A model generated the notes under the pieces. That model ran no database searches, had not been told where the DNA came from, and saw only the letters and a program-made list of their open reading frames with translations. Source: Prinia subflava (lineage: Eukaryota > Chordata > Aves > Passeriformes > Cisticolidae). Taken from it: a DNA stretch of 64,000 nucleotides. Positions 50,704 through 60,900 of this stretch are shown here, in pieces. Where the stretch lies: positions 25,986,922 to 26,050,921 of the forward strand of contig NC_086248.1 in the NCBI RefSeq assembly GCF_021018805.1, read 5' to 3'. A program made the position numbers and the translations under genes. How positions within the stretch are numbered: position 1 is the stretch's first letter; every line of letters starts with the position of its first letter.

Positions 50704-51615
50704 TCAGCCATGCCATGCCGGGTTTAGCAGGAAGGGGTTAACTCTCGGGGGTTTGTTAAGGGAAATAGGGTTAGGGAGAAGGAGCAGCGAGGGGAGGAGG
50801 GGGTAAGGGTAAGGAAGGAGGTTACACAATTTACAAAACCGAGTTTTGGAAGGTGCGAGGCTTGGGCACAGTTGAAGACTGCTTTTTCCTTCTCTGATGG
50901 CTGTCTGGCTGAGTTTTTTTCGCTGCTGTCCAGGGGCGTTGGCTGCTCGGGCTCGCTCGATGGTGTGCGGGGCTCTTTTCGCCGCTGTTGCCGGGTGGGG
51001 GGAGGGGCACCTGTTCTCTGCGCGGCTTCTCCTGGTGCTGGGGCCCACATGTGCTGCGGCGGGGCCGGGGCCACGTGTCTGCTCACGCCGGGACTGCCCC
51101 ACGCCGCGGAGGGGTTCCGCTGGGCTGGGGCCGCTCCGCCGCCGGGGCCGCTCCACCGCTGGAGCCCCGCCACGCCAGCACCCGGGCCTGCGCCGGGCCG
51201 GGGCTGCGCTGCCGCTTTGCTGCCCGCGCCGCGGCTGCCGCGGGCCGGAGGGTGCTGCGCCGCTGCCGCGCAGCCCGCGCCGCTGAGCCGAGGCGGGCCG
51301 GGGCCGCGCTGCGGGCACGCGCTGCAGCAGCGGTCCCGCCGCGCCGGGGCTCACGCCGGAGCCTCGCTGCGGCAGATCCGCGCCGCCCATGCCGTGTCGC
51401 CTGGCGGGGCTGTGCAGCCTGTGCAGCGCCGAGGCGGGCCGGGGCCCCAAGGGGCCGGGACCCAGGCCCGTGCCGGGCTGGTCAGCGGTGGTGGGACGGC
51501 CGCGTGGTGGCTCACGAGGTCTCTGCGCGGTGGGGGAGGGGCCGCCCCGGGCCACAGCAGCCCAGAACGGCCGCTCCACCGGAGATGGCACCGAAACGGA
51601 GTTACCATGGTCCAT
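50704..51615 (-). other. 303-codon open frame in the ERV internal region, doubtful
   Basis: The frame reads in the sense of the element and starts 48 bases after the 5' LTR, about where a leader or gag frame could begin. The first 225 or so residues are dominated by Arg, Pro, Gly and Ala. The last part is Leu/Pro/Asn/Ser-rich. No retroviral domain, zinc knuckle or membrane segment is visible. The block is so GC-rich that stops are rare by composition: frames of 269 and 235 codons exist on the opposite strand over the same DNA. I would not treat it as a gene without evidence of expression or of constraint. Confidence 0.2.
50900..51610. promoter_or_regulatory. CpG-island-like block inside the ERV
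   Basis: Roughly 0.7 kb with very high GC and many unconverted CpG sites, next to the 5' LTR and inside the element. Its composition is unlike the AT-rich host DNA on either side and unlike the other half of the internal region. It holds GGGCCGGGGC- and CCGCCGC-type strings. Survival of so many CpGs suggests low germline methylation or recent insertion. A promoter or CpG-island role is an inference from composition only. Confidence 0.6.
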
Positions 51616-51641
51616 CTTGTCTCAGGGTCGCTGGTGCTGTT

Positions 51642-51660
51642 GCCCGACGTTGGTGCATCA
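51642..51660 (-). promoter_or_regulatory. degenerate primer-binding site, lysine-tRNA type
   Basis: In sense the sequence starting two bases after the 5' LTR reads TGATGCACCAACGTCGGGC. It keeps the CCAACGT core of the lysine-tRNA sites used by betaretrovirus-like elements, with a few mismatches. Identification is from memory of that site type. Confidence 0.5.
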
Positions 51661-51662
51661 TC

Positions 51663-52073
51663 TGTTGTTGTTTATATTTAAGGGGGGGCTCCTAGGGGTG
51701 GTCCCCTGGGAGACCCCCGGGGGTCCTTGAGGTCGTGGGTGTTCCCATGCTGGCAGGCAAAGAGACTCAGACGCCGGTGGGGTGCTGATGAGGTGAGGGT
51801 TTATTCACTGAGGGAGAGGGGAAGGGAAGGGGGGGAAGGGGAAGGGGAAGAGGGAAGGGGAGCGTCCGGAGGCCTCCAGGGGAAGAGGGGCAAAGGGACC
51901 GAGCCTTCTGCCTTAGCATTCTTATCACAGAGGTTCAAAGGGGCGCGGTGACATTCCCCAGCCAATGAGGTTACAGATACAGGATACTGCAGGGAGGGTA
52001 CAGACTTGGGATAAACCATACATTTTCCAGGGGTGAGCTAGAGCAAACCATTTCCATAAAATGCAATCCCACA
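51663..52073 (-). repeat. 5' LTR of the endogenous retrovirus
   Basis: 411 bp with the same ends as the left LTR. In sense it has an inverted CCAAT box (CCAATGAG on plus near 51,962), the purine/pyrimidine tract at 51,808-51,860 and AATAAA (TTTATT on plus, 51,800-51,805). It would act as the promoter LTR. Confidence 0.92.
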
Positions 52074-52079
52074 AGAGCT
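52074..52079. repeat. 6-bp target-site duplication, right copy
   Basis: AGAGCT directly follows the terminal CA of the right LTR (plus-strand view) and matches 49,178-49,183. Confidence 0.9.
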
Positions 52080-55000
52080 GGCTAAGGTGCTATACATAAA
52101 TTTTTGCTGTGATCGAAGCAAAATAATGAAAATTGAAAAATTTTCATTGACTAGACTTACACTTAAAAGTTTTGAGAGTTATTATGTCTGGTGCTTTATT
52201 CCACTTGTTTCTACTCATCTGCAGGTTTGATTACTGAACGGTTTCATCTAAATCTGTATTTTTATGGTTAATATTTTTCTATAGGTCTGATTTCAGAACA
52301 AAGGTAATTCCCTATGTTTGCAAATTTAGACAAAGTGTGTAAAAACACACCTCACTTCCATAAAAAAAGAGGTATAGAAACAACTATTGTGAGCAATTTG
52401 TGATTATTTGCGAATATTGTGCTTATCAGGAGTTTGGGGTTTTTTGAGGCATTACTGTGTACTTAAATATATGACTGCAACACATTTTTTCAAAGTCAGC
52501 TTCATTTATGTGCAATGTAGTGGATAAATCAAGTTTGTATTAGCTGTTAGATACTGGGAAAAAAAAAAAAAAAAAAGATCCTGGCAATGCAATATTGAAT
52601 ACTGGCTGCCAAACTGCCCAATATCCTGAATTCAGTACTTAGTGTACACAGAGTTCAATTCTACTTCGGCAAACTGGTGAGTGGGATCCAAGCTTATTTG
52701 CAAGCACATCTCTATATATCATAGGCACCTTCTTTGCAGCCAGTAGGCTGTAGATTCCAAAAATATGAGGAGAAAGTAACCTTCCTAAATGTGCAAAAGC
52801 AATCATACTTACTGCCAAAATTCCACTGTTACTCCTTTCTCACACAACACAGTGTGAGGAGTAGCTGACTCTAGGGTACAAACCAAGAATTGCAGGGCTC
52901 ATCAAGCCCTAAGAAATTGCCCTGTCCAGCTTCTGCAGTGAGACAGGATTCACTTGCTTGAAATATCCCCAGAAAAGACAATATCATTTGTTTTCAAAAT
53001 TTCCAGTGAGAAGTTCAGCACCTTTTTCAGGGAGGCTGTATAGTATAGCACCAAATCATTCAAATACTTCCATTTCTGTCTACATAGAATTTACTTCCTC
53101 TTCCCTTCATGTAAAAGATTATATTTAGACTAATTTGTCATGATGCAGATAAGTCTACTTTTTTTTCTGTCACTTCATTAGCATTTTTCTGAAAATGTTT
53201 TCTCATTGATTTAAGAGTACTTCAAGGTACTTGAAGGACATGGATTTATCCAGAACTCTCACACCTAAAGATGTGTTTTTTACCCATTTAGAATTTGATT
53301 TTTTTTTTTAATCACTCCAGGGATACTTTCTCTGTTCTTAGAGAAATTTTAAAGATAAACTTTGATAATTCAAAGAGTGCTGTGGTTAGTTTATCAGAAG
53401 CATTAATCAAGCTTTCTGAACCTGCATGCCTTTGTGCTATCTCAATATTCTTTAGAGTCTTCTTTCTGTACTCAGACCTAAATTTCTACTCAGTTTTAAA
53501 ACTAACAGTGAATCTGGTCACAGGTAATTTTTCATAGAAAAATTAAAAAAGAAAATAATGTTCTCCTTTGTATCATTCACTATTTCCTTTGTTATGCATC
53601 TTTCCTTGTGTTCCTTACTGAATTCCTGTATATTCTCATAATTCTTAAAGTTTTCCCGATGATGTTTATGTGTCTTTTTAATTGAAACTCATTGTTTTCG
53701 ATTTTATTCCTGACTACTCGTACTATTCCTTTATATGAGCTTTAATTATGTTGTATACATGTGCTATACAACCAGATTTTCTTTATACTTGTTTTATATG
53801 AGTGATAGCCGCACTTCTAAATTATTAGTTATTTACACATTGGTGTAGAGTAGTAAGCAGAGTAGAATTTTCTAACCATCTCTGCTTTTGTAATATGACA
53901 ACTCTCACTTTTTAAATTTTTTTTTTTGAGCAGATGAACCCCTAAACTATATTTTTAATTAGAGTATGACAGCTCAGAAGCAAACAACTTCTAGGTTCTA
54001 AATAAAATTTCCTTTAATCCAATAATTTCAATCAAAAAGTCTAAATGATACTTACCAACTATAGTTTTAGAACTGAGAAAGGAAAAATGCTAGAAAGCTT
54101 AAGGAAGAGCTCTGCTCTTTTTACAGGACTCCAGAACTGAGATAGTAATAATGGCTTATTTTTAAAACTGATGAATTTTTATAAAGATCAGGAATGGTTA
54201 TAGAAATTGCTAAAATACATGGAGTTGTCTGATAGAGCAAAACATTAGTAATAAGGGCTCTCAATTTATTTGGGAAACAAAGAACAGAAGACAATTACTA
54301 AAACCAGGAAAAGAGCCTCCAAATAAATCTAGAAGGTGACATTTATTAACAGACTATAATAATATAAACACCTATAGAAAAGGCTCAGTGGTTAAGGGAG
54401 TAAAATCAATACATTAGCATAAGTTTTACACGGGTGTTACATTTGGTGTGATGGATTCTAAGATATGGTAAAAACTCAAGAATAAAATTAGAGACCTGAA
54501 ACTGGCAATTAGGGTCACATTTTACTCTTGGATTTAAATGCATGACTCATATGTAAAACCAAACAAATTAAAATATCTCTCTTGATATTTAAATGGAAGG
54601 TATATCTGATATTGCAGCATAGAATAATGGCAGTGTGGAAGAAAAGAGGAACAAATGACAATTCGTCTCTTCTCCACTTGTCTCTTCACAGTCATTTCAG
54701 CATGAAGGAATTTATGTGTATTCACAGTCATCCCTAAAGTACTGAGATCAAAGGATGTTATTTAGAAGTGAGATTGTACTACTGCAGGTTTTGAAGTTTC
54801 CAAACACGAATAGAGTTCAATTCTGAAGTCTTTTTAACTTTAGAGATTTTTTTAATTGGGCTTTTCTTTAAGTAAAAATACAAATTAACAGAGGATAGGT
54901 ACAAATATTCTTCAATTAAATTGTGTGCCAGTGCCTTCCAGCTTTTTTCACCAATAGTGAAAGGTCTGCAGGTTAATTGCTTTCCACAACATCATCATAA

Positions 55001-57999
55001 CAACAATTCTGCCCTACAGCTGCTTGTTTAACCTCTATGTCTGCCTTCCCACTCTTCAGGTACCTCAAGGGAACTTTTGCTCAACACTTTGGAGGTGAAC
55101 ATTCAAAACTTGGGTTTGGAGAATGATGGTGAGTATGACTGTAACTTTAGGATTACTTATAAATATACTTTATTTACACTCTTAAAAAGTTAATTCAAAC
55201 TTTTGTGGCAGTATTGCCTCAGCCCAGGGCAACCTTTATCTCAAACTTCTTAAAAAGGAATAAAGAAGGTTCTGGAATCATGTGAATAATTTGACACGTG
55301 TTGGACAAGTCCGTTTATTGTCCTTAAACTGGCCTAGAAGAGCCAATGACTGGGTAGTAGACGGAAACTGAAGAGGCTACAAACATAGCACCAATATTGA
55401 ACTAGTTTGTGAATGGACATGAAAAATAATGTCAAGTAATGCATTTTGTTGAGAGTCCCTTTTAGCTAGGATACTGTAATAAAAAATTACTTGTGTGAAG
55501 GGTTATAACACCAATATTGTGGTGAGTTTAAATTCAAACAAAATGCTTATTTCCCACTGATAGTGAGCTTAGAAAAATCAGCCAGCAATAAGAAAAGCTT
55601 TAAAATCTCAATCTTTCTTGTGATCTTTTCTTGTTTCTCAGCTCCATCATAAAAGATCTGAAGACAAATTGCACCTTCTCCTGCAGTTAGAGAACACCAT
55701 TTTCTTCTGCTATTGGCCTCAGCATGTCCTAAGCTACAGTCTTGTTTCTGCTGTGTAACTGAATGGCTCCATAAATTACAATTTAGGTACAATTCTACTG
55801 ATGATTACAGGTACTACAGGTACCAGAAGAAAGGACTTAACTGAATCCTTTCTGAATGTGAGTTACCAGCAATAAAAAAGCAAAGGTGTGGAAAAAAAAA
55901 AGTAATTTTCTTTTTTTTTTGTCAGTAAAGGCAGACGTTATTTTTAATACCAACCTGAAGAGATGAGTAAGACGAATAAAAACACCTGCCATATCACAAC
56001 TCTCCACATCCATAGATTGGATAATTGGATAAACCTGCATGCTATATTTTTTTTTTAGAAACAGAGTTATTTTCCATTTAATAATACATGTAATTTTTTA
56101 ATGTATATTCTTCCTTCTTTCTTCAGAAGATACAGAGCATCTAATTTATTAGGAGATGGAGAATTTTTAAAAATTTTTTAAAAAATTAATTAATAAGTAT
56201 TCTGTTGAACTATCTTGTTAAAAACAAATTGTTCCAAGTCTAATATTATAATTACAAACCAACATTTCAGTGTATATCCTGAAAGATTATTTCCATTGCT
56301 CAGCTCTTTTTGTTTTTGGCAAAAAAATGTCACAACACAAATGACAGTCTGCTGAAAACAGACTTTAATTCTGAAATTGTAATAAGGGAGGCCCGGACTT
56401 TTGTTTCATTGACTTCTGTTCTAACACTTCAGTGCTAGAGCAGAAACATTTCTATTTTGATTTTGATAATGAACACATGTATGCTGATAGCAGTAGAAGT
56501 CACAGTTTTATTCTGTCTGCATAGTGAGAGGTCTAGATATGAGAATGTAATTTTCCATGTTTTCCTGACTCTAAGCCAAGACAGATATTTGCAGTAATTT
56601 CTATAGCTATGTAGCAGAAAAGGAGGAAAAAGGTAAAAGCCACAGTAGGGAAACAATCCATTTCCCCAGCTGGAACTGAGGAGATATAGTGCCCTGGTAA
56701 TACAGCTAAACAGTTTCTAGACTGAATCTGGCCATTGTCCAGAAACCTACAAGTAGATTTATGGAAGCAGAATTCAGTTTGAGAGTAACATAGGAGTGGG
56801 GTGGAGTTGAGGGTAAAGATACATAAATTTGTGCTAAGTTCTTACATTCCATTAGATTCAATAAAGGTTGGGGTCATGATTTGGTTGAATATATGGGTGT
56901 GCTCAGGGCAATTTGAGATTATATGAGATGTTCAGGATAGCCAGACACAGGGTGGCAGAAATGCAGCCTTTTCTGGAGCAGTGGTCAGGGGTCAGATGCC
57001 TTGATGTAGGAGTGATGAAGTGGCCTTGAATGGCACTAGATGTTGACGTTTAGGCAAGAGGCTCTCACCCCCAGTCTGCACAGCAAAGGGAGGCACAGCC
57101 ATCACATTCTTTATCTATTCCTCGCTTGAACTTTCCCTTTCTCCCTCTCACCTACCCTCTCTGTGTCAGAGGAGACAAATGGTTTCAGATATGGCAGTAC
57201 GCAGTCATTGTTGAATCTCCCTTGTGTTCTTTAAATGAGTCAAAGGTGAGAAAAATCAGACAGTTATGTTAGTCTGTGACCCATGGAGGAGTCATGCAAT
57301 ATCCTATCATCCAATGTCTGTCTGCAGTAGCTGTTTTTTGCAGGACAACTACCTGAATGATATAGGTTGATTTTGACTGGCTGCCAAATACCCACCCAGC
57401 TCCTCTGTAACTCTCCTTTTCTAAAGGCTAGGGGGAGAAAACAAGCTAGGAAAGCTCCATTACCAGTTACTGTCATGTTCAAAATAGTCTTGACCCAGGG
57501 AAAATTAATTAAATGTATTGTCAATTAAAAAATTAAAGAGGAGTGGGATGGTGAGAAACAAAGAAAAATCTCCTCCAAACACCTTCTTCCCACCCTCCTT
57601 CCCAAGCTTAGCATCATTCCTCCATTCTCAACTCTTCTTCAGAATTCATTACTGCATCATTTTTAGTCCTGTCACAATTAATTACTTTAGCTGGCAATTT
57701 GAAAGATTCTCAATATGTCATTGAGAGAAGCAAACACTGTAAGCAGTTTATATATTCTGGGGTCTTGAGTGCCTGAGAGTGATTGCACAGACAAACGTAA
57801 ATAGTTCTTGAATAGTGAAATTTCAGCAGTCTAGGAAGAGAATAAAAATTTTATTTTCTCTCACATAGTAGTCTGTATTCTAAAGTTATGGCATTCCTTG
57901 CAGAATGAAATATGTTTCTGTGTCTTTAGAGCCTGCATTCATTTGGGATTCTTCAGTGAGTATTACTAATTCAACCAAAGTCTAGGCCACTGCAGCTAT
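52080..57999. other. unique AT-rich DNA, no confirmed gene
   Basis: No recognised gene. A run of 19 A lies at 52,559-52,577. The stretch at about 52,880-53,050 has faint CR1-like wording (CCCTGTCCAGCTTCTGCAG, CACCTTTTTCAGGGAGGCTG) and may be a very old LINE remnant, but I am not confident. A short exon-like interval lies at 55,060-55,128 and is discussed as a finding. T-rich runs occur at 55,910-55,920 and 56,047-56,057. Confidence 0.5.
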
Positions 58000-60900
58000 C
58001 CTTTGGGTGTCTGATTTAGCTTGCAGATACACAAAACTGTTTACCAGTTTGTAAAAAAAGAACTATTTGATTTACTTAGTCTAAAAATTTCCTCACAGAG
58101 TCCTTTTGGGCAAAAGAGTATAATTTCCTCTCTCCATCTCTTAAAATCATTTTGCTCAAGCTACCCTCCTTGTGGGTGTTTTTATACTGTGTGTGTGGAA
58201 CACATAGACATAATAATCTTTTCCAGGGGAAGACAAACATGTCAATGGATCTTCAATTAAACATTATCATCCTAAAAACCTATAAAGGCTTTGTTTTTTT
58301 CAAATCTTTTTTTTTTTTGTGGCTATCTGATGGTGTCTCCCAGCCAGAAGATTTCATCTACTGCTCCTCATTATTCCTCATCTGAGGTCATAATCTTGTT
58401 GATATGATAATTTGATAATTATTTTCACAGCAACAAATTCTGATGCCAAAGGCATATCATGATTTAGGTTAGAGAAAAAGTACCAGAAACAGTTGAATTT
58501 GCAAAAATTGAAATAGAGAACTTATTTACATATAAATACCTCACTAATAAAAATGTATACACAAAACATTTCTACCTTAACATAAAATGGGATGTACTAT
58601 TCCAAACTACCTTTCAGCATCAATGAGCTTTCAGGTTACACACGAAGCAAAAGTGTTGCATTTTTTGTATGTAAACATTTGTATAAATTTAAATTCTCTT
58701 GAGAATTAGTATATTTCTAATAACATTAATTTAAACCTTCAATAAATGCCATTAAAAATAAAAGTATAGTTACATATAATGAAGTTACATATAATGATTT
58801 ATACATTGGTGGCTGTAGAAATTGTTAATCTTTTACACTTACATTGTACACAAATTTTCAAGTGTGGGAAATACTTTGGTACATATGGCTATGAAACTCT
58901 CTAAGACCATACCAGACATTGATAGCACATTTTCACAACAGTAGCTACAGCTTTCAGGTGGCTTTTCCAGGTGTAACATTTGAGAACATAAAACACTTTC
59001 CTGATAAATGGTTCTGAAATACCACAGAATTAGGTGTTTTCACAGCATGTGCAACAAGAAAAATAGACTCATTTAAAACACTAGAAAATAGAGTCATGGT
59101 TGTGTTTGTCTTGGATACCAAATAATATTGGAATTTACAGGAATGAAAGAACTGGTTAGATTGTTGCAGCTACTGTTTTAAAGGAGTAGCAACCAAATTC
59201 CTATTGTAATCTGACACAAAAGCTCTGCTTAATCAATGACCAATTCAAACACAGTTGCTTATCAAACTGGAATAATAAATGATGTGGTGGTTTTATATTC
59301 AGTGACCAAGAAGTGATTCAGGATGCAATTCTTTGCTTATCAAAACACACACCACATTATACAAAATATTGATTGACTCTCTGAATTAAATTAAGGAATG
59401 GCTGAATCAATCAGGATGATATACAAGTTACTGCATTTCTAGTAAAGAAGGCATGCTGAGCATCAAAATACAAACAAAACTCTGCCATGTAATAGCATGG
59501 GCTGAGATTTTGTCACAAGGAAGAACATCTGGGGTAGTATATTTGCTATTTTCACAGTCGTCAGAGCCTTTTTGTGTCATTTGCAATGATCAACATTTGC
59601 TGAGGGGTCCCTCTCGGAAGGGACATCTCAGGACATCCCTTCAATTTTCCTTCCCACGTTCAGGACTTGCAAAGTGGATGCTACTGTGCCAAGAACTGCA
59701 TCACTCTGTTAAACTGCAGCATATAATCCGTCTCTTTGGATTACTGTGTCACTCTGCAGGTGAGTACAGAGGAGGTTCCAGGGAAAGAGTGTACCCAGGC
59801 AGGAGCCCACCTTGCAAGTTACCAGCAGACCCTGGCCCAAGCTGGCAAAGCCAGGAATGCTGGCTCAGTGAGGGACTGTCAGGATTTGTCTGTATTGGTG
59901 TAGTGAGTTCCACATTTAATGAAAACTCTTGAATTTTGTGAACTATTGAGTGGAGGAGAAATGTAATAATAATGAATTGCTAGCACTTATTCAACTGACA
60001 ATGGCAGCTTAGTTTCAATTATTTATAACACTTCATAATGTGCTAATAAATGTTCTTTAGTAGCATGTCTTGAAAATGTAATGAAGTCTTAGTAAAATAA
60101 AACCTCATTAAAGCATTCAGCTATTAATTCTGTGTTGACAAAAGGAAAACATAATCTGTTTTTATGAGCAATGTGTTTCTCATATCTCTTCTATGGTATT
60201 TGTCTGTTTCAATTCTTTATCAGCATTGTTTCTGACTTTTCTGAATTTTAAGTGTCTTATATTTCCCTTACTCCAAAGGAAATTTACATCTTCTTTTTTG
60301 CTGTGCCTATCAAAATCTCTTGATCTGAAAATGAAAAAGAAGAATTTATAATACCTTGAAATTAACTTCTGTCCCTTCTTTATGCCTGCTATGTCTGCCA
60401 GTTCCACTACACTTTTCTTGAACTTACCAATGAAAGAAAAAAGTAGCATAGACACACATAGTTACACATAGGAGTGTGGAGTTAGAATTAACTTTGTATA
60501 GGCATCACAAATCTAATTTCATATTCGATTTAAAATTTCTAATGTCAAATGCATTTCAAATGCATTGTGCCAGCAATCCTTCAGTTTGAATGTTCAAGTC
60601 AAGATTTGTACTGGGCTGCCCTGCCTCAGGGCGCTGTCTTAATTTTCTAGCTATTTGCTGGGTGCCTGGATGTAACCTTGGAATTGTATAATCAATTCTT
60701 AAGAAGAAGAAGCTCCTTAGGGTGCCACCCTAAAAAACTTTAATGCAAACATAGAGCAGCTAAATTCGGCAAATAGTGAGGATTAAACAGAGAGTATTCT
60801 GCTTCCCCTTGACATACCTTAGATTCCTTTCTCCATCAAGATCCATGACCTGAGGGTAATTACCTATACCTATTTTTGGAGGACAAGGTCAGACACCATT

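Larger units (their letters stand above)
49178..52079 (-). mobile_element. non-autonomous class II endogenous retrovirus, two LTRs
   Basis: A complete element on the minus strand: 5' LTR 51,663-52,073, internal region 49,592-51,662, 3' LTR 49,184-49,591. It is bounded by the perfect 6-bp duplication AGAGCT (49,178-49,183 and 52,074-52,079). A lysine-type primer-binding site lies next to the 5' LTR and a polypurine tract next to the 3' LTR, so all cis signals for reverse transcription are in place. The internal 2.07 kb is too short for gag-pol-env, and I see no capsid, protease, polymerase or envelope motif. It holds a CpG-dense block next to the 5' LTR and an AT-richer part. The element was probably moved by proteins made elsewhere. 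The LTRs differ at about ten substitutions outside the purine tract, so insertion is fairly recent on a genome scale. Confidence 0.88.

Noticed and set aside
50872..51695. Long plus-strand frames (269 and 235 codons) over the GC-rich ERV block
   Set aside because: They are antisense to the element and explained by rarity of stops in very GC-rich DNA.
52880..53050. Possible ancient CR1-like remnant
   Set aside because: Only two short strings resemble CR1 and I could not follow them into a continuous match, so it is mentioned only in the interval note.
59453..59932. 159-codon plus-strand frame
   Set aside because: No recognisable domain and no supporting signals. Length alone is not enough in 64 kb.
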